Virus record (IMG/VR): IMGVR_UViG_3300011115_000314
Span: 1 to 27,181 of that record
DNA from: a virus
Strand: one strand, 5' to 3'
Length of the DNA: 27,181 bases
The notes beneath the pieces are model-generated. The model made no database searches and had not been told where the DNA came from. It was given only the letters and a program-made list of their open reading frames with translations. The translations under genes were made by a program, and so were the position numbers. Shown piece by piece: positions 19,406 through 26,586 of this stretch; the first letter of the stretch is position 1; every line of letters begins with the position of its first letter.

Positions 19406-20796
19406 TATCTAATTCCTAAAGGATCGGCAGCACCGCCGCCAGCCGCAGGCGCAGGCCCCCCACGCTTTTGCAAGCCTCCACCCTTGACATACGCATCTTC
19501 AATGTCGCCAATAATGCGCATGGCTGCTTCAACAGATTGACCAGGGTCGGAAATTGACCTCAACATGGTTTGCAATTCCATGTTCGAGTCTAAAGATTTT
19601 GATGACATGCCGGTGGCGTTCTTAATGGAAGCAACTAAGCGTTGGCGAGCGCTATTGATAACGTCGCGTTCGACTTGTTCTTTTGTACCGCCAGCACGAC
19701 CCAAGGCTTGTCCAGCACCTGTTGCTTGCGCGGCAGACATGAGGTTAGAAATAGTTCCTCGTTCTGTACTTGGAATGGCGCGAAGTCGATTAAGTTCTGT
19801 AAAGGCCGAACGCAAATTGTCCAAGTCATCTTGCAATTGCGTCTTGCCCGCTTCAACTTTGTTTTCGCGCAACGCAGCGGATGGTTCTTTGCCCGACACA
19901 CCAATGACGCCCGGCGAACCCGCGCCGCCGCCTTGGTAACGCCGCGCGTCAATGGTGATCATCTTGTTGGGGTCAGATGGATCAACAATCTGTGTAATTG
20001 TGGGAGCAACGGGTTGCGCGGGGGTGCGGCCAGCTTCAGCAAGTTTTCTCTTATAGTCAAACAATGACCCCGTAAAACCTTGCGCCTGAGCATATTCGTA
20101 TTGTTTAACCAACGGGTCTTTAGACTCCACCGATGGCATTACAACTTGGCGAGTGCGAGGATCAACCAAGCCCACACCAGGCACGTTGTGGTACACCGGT
20201 TCCCTGGACGCCAGCGCAATATCGGCGTCCATGGCGCGGGCGGCGGCAATTGCTTGGGGCGTACCCATGGCCAAAAGAGCGTCACGTTTAGCCCGCAAAT
20301 TACTTACGTCTGGCACAGCCAAAGCATTTGCAACTGGGGCCGGCGCGGCGGGTGCAGGGGCAAGTCGATTGACAGGCTCAGGCGCCATGCCAAACGTGCC
20401 CGAGCCTAGCGCGCCCGCTTGCATGGGAGCAGTTAACGCGTTGGCAACTGGCGCGGCAGGAGCCGGTGTTCTACCCATGCCCATGATCTGGGCAAACTGC
20501 GCTCTTTCATCCAATTTCTGACGCAAGCCAACACCAAACTCAACAAACTTAGGGTTGCCCGATTTGAGATAAGCGTCAGCAATCTGGTTCAGATCAGCCG
20601 GGCCACCATGCTCTACCGCCTTGGCTTGAATTTGTTGGAGCGTTGCTTCATCGCGACGCATCTGATCAAGTTGCATTTGGCTAACTTGATTTTGCGTTTG
20701 CAGGTTTTGAAGTTGCGCAACTTGGGCGTATTGCGCCACCGGGTTGGGCACTTCAATGCCTTTAACGCCAAGTGCGATGGATGGATCAAGTGCCAT
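19405..20796 (-). CDS. Virion ejection protein, 463 aa
   Basis: The ATG at 20796 has a GAGG site; a TTG 12 bases upstream is rejected. The first 90 residues form a Gln-rich helix (NPVAQYAQVAQLQNLQTQNQ), the centre is Pro/Ala-rich with a repeated APVANAL-type tract, and the C-terminal domain (RQRLVASIKNATGMSSKSLD, then SNMELQTMLRSISDP) is a motif I have seen in phage ejection proteins. It sits between the 330-aa and 786-aa proteins, the place of P22 gp20. It probably joins the conduit through the cell envelope; homology is not proven. Confidence 0.72.
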   Translation of the reverse strand: MALDPSIALGVKGIEVPNPVAQYAQVAQLQNLQTQNQVSQMQLDQMRRDEATLQQIQAKAVEHGGPADLNQIADAYLKSGNPKFVEFGVGLRQKLDERAQFAQIMGMGRTPAPAAPVANALTAPMQAGALGSGTFGMAPEPVNRLAPAPAAPAPVANALAVPDVSNLRAKRDALLAMGTPQAIAAARAMDADIALASREPVYHNVPGVGLVDPRTRQVVMPSVESKDPLVKQYEYAQAQGFTGSLFDYKRKLAEAGRTPAQPVAPTITQIVDPSDPNKMITIDARRYQGGGAGSPGVIGVSGKEPSAALRENKVEAGKTQLQDDLDNLRSAFTELNRLRAIPSTERGTISNLMSAAQATGAGQALGRAGGTKEQVERDVINSARQRLVASIKNATGMSSKSLDSNMELQTMLRSISDPGQSVEAAMRIIGDIEDAYVKGGGLQKRGGPAPAAGGGAADPLGIR

Positions 20797-20804
20797 GATT
20801 TGCC

Positions 20805-21797
20805 TCAATCAAAATTAGTTATTTGGGCGTTGTACGCATTTGGAGCCATGCTGCCTGGGCCATACACATTGCCCGCGCCATATTGGCCCATTAAATTTCT
20901 TTGGTTTAACGCGTTGATCAAGTTGTTACCTTGGTTGTAGTTCAGATAGGTACTCAAACCGCCGGTCAAAGCATTGGCTGCACCAACTTGCCCCGCCGCG
21001 CTTGCAGCCGCGCCCGATGTCATCAAGTTGCCAGCGTTAGCGGCAGCGTTTTGCCCAGCAGCGCCAATTTGACCTGTGGCCGTCTGACCAATGCCCGCCA
21101 AGGCAGCCAGACGGTTATAACCCGTGGCCTCACGCGCCACTTCGGCGTTATAGCCCGTCAGCGCCCGGTTGTAAGCGTTTTGATACTCTTGGCTACCCAA
21201 GTCTTGACCAAACCGTTGTGCGGCCTTTAGCGCCCCGCCAGAGATCAAACCACCCCTTGCGGCAGCGCTTCGATCCAACGCTTTTTGGCCTTCCGACAAT
21301 CGGAACGCATAGCCAGGGTCTTGACCCAAGTTGACTTGGCCAGTAAACGCGCCAGGCATCATGTTGCGCTGTGCTTCAAGCTGGGGCAGCGCACGAATGC
21401 CAGCTTGACGGAAAGGCTCTTGTAACAAAGCCTGTTCTCTAAACTGTTGAAGCTGCAATTCTGCTGCGCGTGTCGCAGCGTCTGCTTGCGCGCTACCTGC
21501 GCCCCGCGCTGCGCCAGCCCCAAGCAAAGAACTACCAAGTATGGCCGCAGGCATCATCCAACTGCTGGCTCCCGCAGCCCCAGCCCCAGCCCCAGCCCCA
21601 GCCCCAGCAGCCCCAGCACCGCCGTAAGCACCATACAAAGCGTTGCCACCGTAAAGCAACGCCGCCGCCGTAGCCGCATCACGCCCGCCAGTGTTCCAAA
21701 AGTCCCCAATTGCGCCAGCAGGATTGGATACGACATTGCTAACTGTATTGGATATGGTTTGCCCTGGGTTTGTTACTAAGTCTTGAAAAAATCCCAT
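20805..21797 (-). CDS. Virion ejection protein, 330 aa, P22 gp7-like
   Basis: The ATG at 21797 follows TAAGGAG, which overlaps the stop of the previous gene. The first 100 residues contain Gly/Ala runs (GAYGGAGAAGAGAGAGAGAA) and a hydrophobic helix (SSWMMPAAILGSSLLGAGAA). Then comes a helical Gln-rich segment and ARGGLISGGALKAAQRFGQD followed by LGSQEYQNAYNRALTGYNAE, a pattern typical of P22 gp7-type ejection proteins. The gene carries a CAGCCC repeat encoding the Gly-Ala run. It is the first of three ejection-type genes. Confidence 0.78.
   Translation of the reverse strand: MGFFQDLVTNPGQTISNTVSNVVSNPAGAIGDFWNTGGRDAATAAALLYGGNALYGAYGGAGAAGAGAGAGAGAAGASSWMMPAAILGSSLLGAGAARGAGSAQADAATRAAELQLQQFREQALLQEPFRQAGIRALPQLEAQRNMMPGAFTGQVNLGQDPGYAFRLSEGQKALDRSAAARGGLISGGALKAAQRFGQDLGSQEYQNAYNRALTGYNAEVAREATGYNRLAALAGIGQTATGQIGAAGQNAAANAGNLMTSGAAASAAGQVGAANALTGGLSTYLNYNQGNNLINALNQRNLMGQYGAGNVYGPGSMAPNAYNAQITNFD
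21575..21616 (-). repeat. CAGCCC hexanucleotide tandem repeat in the ejection gene
   Basis: Five perfect CAGCCC units (21575-21604 on the plus strand) are followed by a near-copy, CAGCAGCCCCAG. In the coding frame they give the alternating Gly-Ala run of the 330-aa protein. Six-base units keep the frame, so copy number could vary by slippage without breaking the gene. Confidence 0.85.
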
Positions 21798-21807
21798 GCT
21801 GCTCTCC

Positions 21808-22143
21808 TTAAGTTACTTCACGGCCACTGACGCGCATGTTGATGGATGAGGCAGTGCCTGCAATGGTGCTGATGAAGTCACCCACGCCCAGCACCTGGCC
21901 CACCAACTCGGGGAAAGTATAAACCTCTGCGGGCTGGAGCGTTTTGGTCTTGGTGATCAAGTTGGCGTTGCCGGCAGCCCCCGCCACGGTGACCAAGTTA
22001 ACGCTGATGGTCGCCGCTGCCGTGTTGTAATTGGTTGCGGTGAACTTGTCGATGATGGCCGTGACACCGGTGGCGGTGTATTGGGTTGTTTGCGTGGCCT
22101 CGACGGTTTTGGCCGGGACGAGGACTTTGACGGTGACTGTCAT
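21808..22143 (-). CDS. 111-aa beta-rich structural-type protein
   Basis: Opens MTVTVKVLVPAKTVEATQTT and alternates beta strands with Thr, Ala and Val (TATGVTAIIDKFTATNYNTA), an immunoglobulin-like or decoration-type composition. No Cys, no membrane helix. It lies between the fibre-like gene and the ejection genes, three bases after the fibre stop, so it is probably a minor virion or adhesion-associated component. I do not recognise the family precisely. Confidence 0.72.
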   Translation of the reverse strand: MTVTVKVLVPAKTVEATQTTQYTATGVTAIIDKFTATNYNTAAATISVNLVTVAGAAGNANLITKTKTLQPAEVYTFPELVGQVLGVGDFISTIAGTASSINMRVSGREVT

Positions 22144-22146
22144 GTG

Positions 22147-23508
22147 TTACTCCAAAAGTAGGATGTTGTTCGGGACGTATTGTGTCATCAGCCAGTTTGT
22201 GCCATCAGACACAAGTGTCGCAGAATCCCCCGAACTTGCCAAGAGAATCGACGTGCCCGCCGCGCCCCCAGCCAGCGGCACAACATTACTGGACGCTGAC
22301 ACAAGTGCTTGAGCCTGGTAATTTTGAAAATACAGAATGCGCCCGGTATTGCTAGACGCAGTTGGCAACGTGGTTGTACAGGTAGAACCAGATTTATTGT
22401 TGATCAGCCATGTTTCGTTTGCCGCCACACTAAAATTGGCCGTTTTGGTTACTGGCGCGCCGCCGGCGCCAGCAATTACCGACGCGGGCGTAACATTTTT
22501 CCAGTATTGCAGCGTTGAGTCGTACTGAATCAGGTCGTTGTTCGCTACCCCGCTGAACTGCACGTTGCTGTCGGTGCCGCCCAGCACTGAGCCTGGCACG
22601 ATGCGGATGTTGATCGAGCCAGACCCGCCGCTGCCGGCGTTGATGACTTCACCAAGATAGGTTTTTTGGTTTGGGGCCGAAGGCTTGGTCTTGGTAAAAC
22701 TGCCGACATACGCCGGGTTGTAGTACAGCGGGTCGCCGTCGGCCCAAGTCTCGCCAACACTGCTGCCGGTGGTGTTGAACCCGCGCAGATCGCCACTGAC
22801 TTGGATCAAACCAAAACCGTTGAGCGCAATTGACTCAGCGGCCACGCCAACAATCTGATTGGGGTCAACCAGCGCCAGCGGCGTGGGGGCGGCGGTAATG
22901 ACGCCAGACCCGCCCACAGCGCCCGTGTGATAGCACACTTGACCTTTGGTGATTGCGCTGCTGGCTTTGACATAGACGTACTCGGCCTCGCCAATGCGGA
23001 TCAATACGTTGGCCGTGGCTTGCAGGCCCATCGTTGTGCCGCCGTCCCACGCCATGGTGCCAACTGCCGTAGGCACGGGAGATGGCGCGTTGTTAAACGT
23101 CAACCAAGGCACATTGTCTTGCTCCAGCGGGGCCATGCTGCCGAGCTCTGGCTGGCGCTGGGTTTGCACCTCTTGACGCAATGTGTCAATCTGCGCTTGC
23201 AGCTCGCCTACTTCGGCTGACGGCTGAATGTTGCTCTCATGCCTGATCTTGATAATGTCTTCGGAATAGTCAACCGCCGGCGGCAAAGTTTGCAACTCTT
23301 GATTAACCGAGCGCAAAAGCTCGTCGTAAGACGCGATCAATGACTCGGGGCTGGGGCCAACATCAGGATTGTCAACAACCGCCGCTGCCGCGTTGTTGAG
23401 CGACAGAAAGAACAAATACCATGCCCGGTCAATCAACCCGGTGCGCGGGTCAATTAACGGCACCCTGGGGGGTGTAATGGGCGTTGGATTTGCGTTGGGG
23501 CTAGGCAT
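22147..23508 (-). CDS. Tail fibre / needle-like protein, 453 aa
   Basis: The N-terminus (PPRVPLIDPRTGLIDRAWYL, then FFLSLNN) is a motif of phage tail fibre and baseplate attachment regions. A coiled coil follows (EVGELQAQIDTLRQEVQTQR), then a beta-rich domain (YVKASSAITKGQVCY, and WADGDPLYYNPAYVG), and a C-terminal Thr/Ser-rich fibre-like domain (TTLPTASSNTGRILYFQNY). No enzymatic tailspike is seen. It sits after the gp10-like gene, where a P22-type needle or a receptor-binding fibre could lie; I favour a fibre. The ATG at 23508 overlaps the gp10-like gene by eight bases. Confidence 0.75.
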   Translation of the reverse strand: MPSPNANPTPITPPRVPLIDPRTGLIDRAWYLFFLSLNNAAAAVVDNPDVGPSPESLIASYDELLRSVNQELQTLPPAVDYSEDIIKIRHESNIQPSAEVGELQAQIDTLRQEVQTQRQPELGSMAPLEQDNVPWLTFNNAPSPVPTAVGTMAWDGGTTMGLQATANVLIRIGEAEYVYVKASSAITKGQVCYHTGAVGGSGVITAAPTPLALVDPNQIVGVAAESIALNGFGLIQVSGDLRGFNTTGSSVGETWADGDPLYYNPAYVGSFTKTKPSAPNQKTYLGEVINAGSGGSGSINIRIVPGSVLGGTDSNVQFSGVANNDLIQYDSTLQYWKNVTPASVIAGAGGAPVTKTANFSVAANETWLINNKSGSTCTTTLPTASSNTGRILYFQNYQAQALVSASSNVVPLAGGAAGTSILLASSGDSATLVSDGTNWLMTQYVPNNILLLE

Positions 23509-24940
23509 TGGTCGGGCTCAAGATCAACTCAGCCCCCATGATCGCGGTCTTTACCGGATCGGTCATGGACAACTCATAGACACGATCCCGCAGCTTAAGC
23601 GTCATGCCCAACCGGCGAAAGAAAGCTCGCTGGTAATACGCGCCGATCTTTCCAACCGGCGCCCAATGCTCGTTTGACCATGTATGGCCGCCGTCGTCGC
23701 TCCAGCGTAGCATGACCAATGGATCGCTACCTTGGCCCAAATTCAAGCCAACGCCGGTTTCCAGGTCGATTTGAAGGCTGTGATGGGCCGTGCGCTTCAA
23801 GTTGTTCTGACCCGTGGGCAACGCCCGCCAGGTGCGCAGCCATTTCTGAATCTGGCCATTGTCGGCATACACGTCTTGGTCAAAGGCGTAGATGTTGCCG
23901 TTTTCAAAGTCGCCCACAACAATTTCGTTGTTGAACGCCATCTGGCAATTGCTGCGGTGCCGGGTAAAGTCGCCGTCAACAAACCCGGCACGCTCGTGCC
24001 AGGCTTGGGTGGCGGCGTCATACACCCAAGTGGTGTTGGCTGACGGAAAGATCAGCACGTAAAAGCTGTGACCATCCTGTTGATAAGTGTACGCAACGGC
24101 GTCCGACATGTTGCCGTACTGCTGGATGTGCCACTCAACCGCATGGGTCGAGATGCGCTGGCCTTGGTAGCCATTGGCCCGGTAGACAATGCCTTGGCCC
24201 CGGCGATCCCGGCCCAGCCAAAACAAACCATTGTCCATTTTGGCCACCGAAAACGGTGCGGCCAAGCCCAGCTCGTTGAACGCGCCTTGGATGCGTTGCA
24301 GGGGGAAGTCTGTGGCGCCTGAGTCGTACCAAACCTCAATCGAATTGGTGCCAAAGGCCCAAACCTCACGGAAGTTGGACGCCACGGCCAGCAAACCATC
24401 GGGCGAGCCTTCTGTGCTGACGAACTCAAGCGGGTCAATTGACGTGCCATCCAAAAGGGCTGTGACCCACATCTTTTGGCTGTTGGGCTCGTTGAACACA
24501 AAGTAGCCGTCCAGATAGCAAACTGTTACCGCGCCAGGAAAGTCCGGGTCGGTGATCTGGCCAAAAGCGTTGGTGTTGGCGTTGTAGATGTAGCCGGGGC
24601 CGTTGGCCGCAATGAACAATTGCGTGCCGTTGTCGGCCATGCTGACCGGCCCAGTGCCTGCTACGGTGCCAATCAGCGTGGGCACGTAAGCATTGTTGAT
24701 CTTGTAAAGCTGGGTGCCCGACACCACAAAACCCACGCCGTCGTCCGATGAGAACGCCCATAGGCCGCGAACTGGGCCGGTGCCCATTGTTGACAAAAGA
24801 ACCAAGCCTGGGCAACGTTGCAAAAACGCAGGTTCTTTACCGCCTTCGGGGATAATCTCTGGAAACAGATTGACCATGCGGGCATCCGCAGCATTGACGC
24901 TGCGGGCCACATAGGTCGAGCCAAGGATAGGCGTTTTCAT
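23501..24940 (-). CDS. P22 gp10-like DNA-stabilisation (tail hub) protein
   Basis: A 479-aa protein opening MKTPILGSTYVARSVNAADA with RMVNLFPEIIPEGGKEPAFL, a pattern of P22 gp10-type packaged-DNA stabilisation proteins that plug the tail after packaging. Repeats rich in Gly, Trp and aromatic residues (RGLWAFSSDDGVGFVVSGTQ, and YLDGYFVFNEPNSQKMW) look like beta-propeller blades. The ATG at 24940 overlaps the gp4-like stop (ATGA); a TTG one codon earlier is rejected. The location between gp4-like and fibre-like genes fits. Confidence in the family is good from pattern and order. Confidence 0.86.
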   Translation of the reverse strand: MKTPILGSTYVARSVNAADARMVNLFPEIIPEGGKEPAFLQRCPGLVLLSTMGTGPVRGLWAFSSDDGVGFVVSGTQLYKINNAYVPTLIGTVAGTGPVSMADNGTQLFIAANGPGYIYNANTNAFGQITDPDFPGAVTVCYLDGYFVFNEPNSQKMWVTALLDGTSIDPLEFVSTEGSPDGLLAVASNFREVWAFGTNSIEVWYDSGATDFPLQRIQGAFNELGLAAPFSVAKMDNGLFWLGRDRRGQGIVYRANGYQGQRISTHAVEWHIQQYGNMSDAVAYTYQQDGHSFYVLIFPSANTTWVYDAATQAWHERAGFVDGDFTRHRSNCQMAFNNEIVVGDFENGNIYAFDQDVYADNGQIQKWLRTWRALPTGQNNLKRTAHHSLQIDLETGVGLNLGQGSDPLVMLRWSDDGGHTWSNEHWAPVGKIGAYYQRAFFRRLGMTLKLRDRVYELSMTDPVKTAIMGAELILSPTNA

Positions 24941-25656
24941 CAATAATTGCCGGCATAGATGTTAAAGCGCTGGCGAGTGGCCACGATGGCATACGGCATG
25001 GACATGATGTCATCGGGGTTGTTGATGCGCTTCAGATCGCGCTTGCTGGTCATGGCAATGCGCTGCACTTGGGGGCTGGGCTCAACGCCAAACTCAGGCG
25101 CAAACTCCATGGCCAGGTTGTACGTAAAAGCACGTAGATACCCAGGCGGGTAGTACATGATGGTGCCCAGATCAGCGGGCTTGTTCAGCTCTTCAACGCT
25201 GATGAAATGCCACTCCAGCAGCCGGGTGGGCCGGGGGTAGATGAACATCTCAATGTCTGGAAACGTCATGTTCACGAAGATCACCTGCGGATACGTGGAG
25301 GTCACGGTCTTGACCGCGATGCCGTCGTATTGCTGCTGATTGATAAACTTGATGCCAAACGACACATTGGTGCCGGGGTCGCGATAGTAGGTAGCGTCGT
25401 CCAGCAAAACTGGGCGGTTGCCTACGAAGTCGCCGGTTGGGCCCATGGTGCGGGAAATTTCGCCCACTGGCCAGTTGAAAACTTGATCTTGGGTACTGAA
25501 GACGGACAAGCGTTCAGTATTCCAAGAGTCGATCATTTGGTTGAGCGCCATCAGCGCATCTTGTGAAACCGATGCAGAGGGGGTTTCGCCCTCGGCCAAC
25601 ACGCCAAGCAATCTCAACGATCTGTTGATTTGATCAGCAGTAGAGTAGGTGGCCAT
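24940..25656 (-). CDS. P22 gp4-like head-tail adaptor
   Basis: A 238-aa protein beginning MATYSTADQINRSLRLLGVL, with AEGETPSASVSQDALMALNQ and MIDSWNTERLSVFS next, a pattern of P22 gp4/tail accessory factor proteins that attach below the portal and recruit the hub. The remainder is mixed alpha/beta (FINQQQYDGIAVKTV, and YYPPGYLRAFTYNLAMEFAP). The ATG at 25656 follows AAGGAG. It precedes the gp10-like gene and overlaps it by one base, the order seen in P22. Family call is firm by pattern. Confidence 0.87.
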   Translation of the reverse strand: MATYSTADQINRSLRLLGVLAEGETPSASVSQDALMALNQMIDSWNTERLSVFSTQDQVFNWPVGEISRTMGPTGDFVGNRPVLLDDATYYRDPGTNVSFGIKFINQQQYDGIAVKTVTSTYPQVIFVNMTFPDIEMFIYPRPTRLLEWHFISVEELNKPADLGTIMYYPPGYLRAFTYNLAMEFAPEFGVEPSPQVQRIAMTSKRDLKRINNPDDIMSMPYAIVATRQRFNIYAGNY

Positions 25657-25658
25657 CT

Positions 25659-25853
25659 TTACGCTCCTTGTTCGACCGCCTCAACAGTAGGACGGCCACG
25701 TCTACGTTTTACTTCCTGTGGAGCCGCCTCTTCATCGACAGGCGTGTCAAGAGTATAGCGTGTCCAGCCATTTTGTTCATCTGCTAATGCTTCAAGTTCC
25801 ATGGTTGCAACCTTGGCACCGTGAACTGGATGGGTCATGTAAATAACGGACAT
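25659..25853 (-). CDS. 64-aa protein with AT-hook-like tail
   Basis: Opens MSVIYMTHPVHGAKVATMEL, followed by an acidic stretch and KRRRGRPTVEAVEQGA, where RRGRP looks like an AT-hook. I recall small proteins with an HPxHG opening in phage head regions, of unknown role. The ATG at 25853 directly abuts the T run of an upstream terminator, leaving no room for a ribosome-binding site, so read-through or reinitiation must supply it; an internal ATG at residue 6 is no better. The stop lies two bases before the gp4-like ATG. Confidence 0.68.
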   Translation of the reverse strand: MSVIYMTHPVHGAKVATMELEALADEQNGWTRYTLDTPVDEEAAPQEVKRRRGRPTVEAVEQGA

Positions 25854-25879
25854 AAAAAGAAGGGGGTGATTAGCCCCCT
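25854..25879 (-). terminator. Intrinsic terminator after the 73-aa head gene
   Basis: On the minus strand AGGGGG (25879-25874) pairs with CCCCCT (25866-25861) around a seven-base loop, then TCTTTTT runs to 25854, immediately before the next ATG. It lies eight bases after the stop of the 73-aa gene. It should limit downstream late transcription relative to the coat region, leaving the tail genes to read-through. Confidence 0.85.
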
Positions 25880-25886
25880 GGTTGGT

Positions 25887-26108
25887 TTAGGCAGTGATAC
25901 CGATGTTTTTCAACGCAACGCGAATTGCATTGATTGCAGTCGCCAATTCAGTACCGGTAGCGGTATTGGTGACGGCTGCGATAGCAGCAGCTTGGACAAC
26001 GGGCGTAGTGCCATAAAAGCCAGCAGTGCCGCCAGCCGCGCCAATGATCGCGCCATCGAGCTGTGGGTCGCTGTAAGCAACGCCAACTGGTTTGGTATTT
26101 GTAGGCAT
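25887..26108 (-). CDS. 73-aa head-fibre-type structural protein
   Basis: Short Ala/Thr/Gly-rich protein with GAAGGTAGFYGTTPVVQAAA in the middle, then a hydrophobic helix (IAAVTNTATGTELATAINAI) and a short tail. I recognise GFYGTTPVVQ-type proteins as small phage head or fibre trimerisation proteins, usually near coat genes. The ATG has an AAGGA site. It lies between two intrinsic terminators, consistent with high but stepwise reduced expression after the coat. Confidence 0.75.
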   Translation of the reverse strand: MPTNTKPVGVAYSDPQLDGAIIGAAGGTAGFYGTTPVVQAAAIAAVTNTATGTELATAINAIRVALKNIGITA

Positions 26109-26119
26109 GATGTTTCCTT

Positions 26120-26141
26120 AAAAACGGGGGCCGAAGCCCCC
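26120..26141 (-). terminator. Intrinsic terminator with TTCG tetraloop after the 135-aa head gene
   Basis: On the minus strand GGGGGC (26141-26136) and GCCCCC (26131-26126) pair around TTCG, then G and five T residues follow. This is a very stable hairpin with a U-tract, followed at once by the AAGGA site and ATG of the 73-aa gene. It should terminate a fraction of late transcripts and lower the level of genes beyond it. Confidence 0.9.
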
Positions 26142-26148
26142 ATTAGGT

Positions 26149-26556
26149 TTACTTCAAAAACGCCGAGTAGGCTGCGTCGCCGGTCTTCACGAAACGGTAC
26201 GTGTACGCACCAAAACGGGGGACGGTAACAGAGCCATAGATCGTGATACCGGTGCCCGTGGTGACGGGAACGGTAGACGATGCGCCGGTGTTGTTGTTGT
26301 TGCAAATGGTCAACTCGAAAGCCGAGCCAACTTTTGCGCTAGGAATAGCTGCATCGAGCAACGCTGCGGTGGGCAACGTAACGGTCAATGTAGCGTCCGA
26401 GGCTTTTTGGCAAACAACCAAACCAACTGCCACTTGAGCGGCGGTCAACGTGGTGTCGCCGGTCAAAGTTGCAGGAATGGTTTGTACGGTGAGTTGAGCT
26501 TCTGTCAGGTTACCGTCACCAACTTGGTAACCGCCTGCGCCATTAGGTAATGCCAT
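26149..26556 (-). CDS. 135-aa small head structural protein
   Basis: Opens MALPNGAGGYQVGDGNLTEA, followed by beta-rich Thr/Ala/Val runs (ATLTGDTTLTAAQVAVGLVV) and a C-terminal TVPRFGAYTYRFVKTGDAAY. I recall MALPNGAGGYQ-type proteins directly after P22-type coat genes in other podoviruses; decoration or head-fibre function is plausible but unproven. The ATG at 26556 has a GAAGGA site. It is followed by the TTCG terminator. Confidence 0.75.
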   Translation of the reverse strand: MALPNGAGGYQVGDGNLTEAQLTVQTIPATLTGDTTLTAAQVAVGLVVCQKASDATLTVTLPTAALLDAAIPSAKVGSAFELTICNNNNTGASSTVPVTTGTGITIYGSVTVPRFGAYTYRFVKTGDAAYSAFLK

Positions 26557-26586
26557 GATAAATTTCCTTCAAAAAGATGTTACGAA

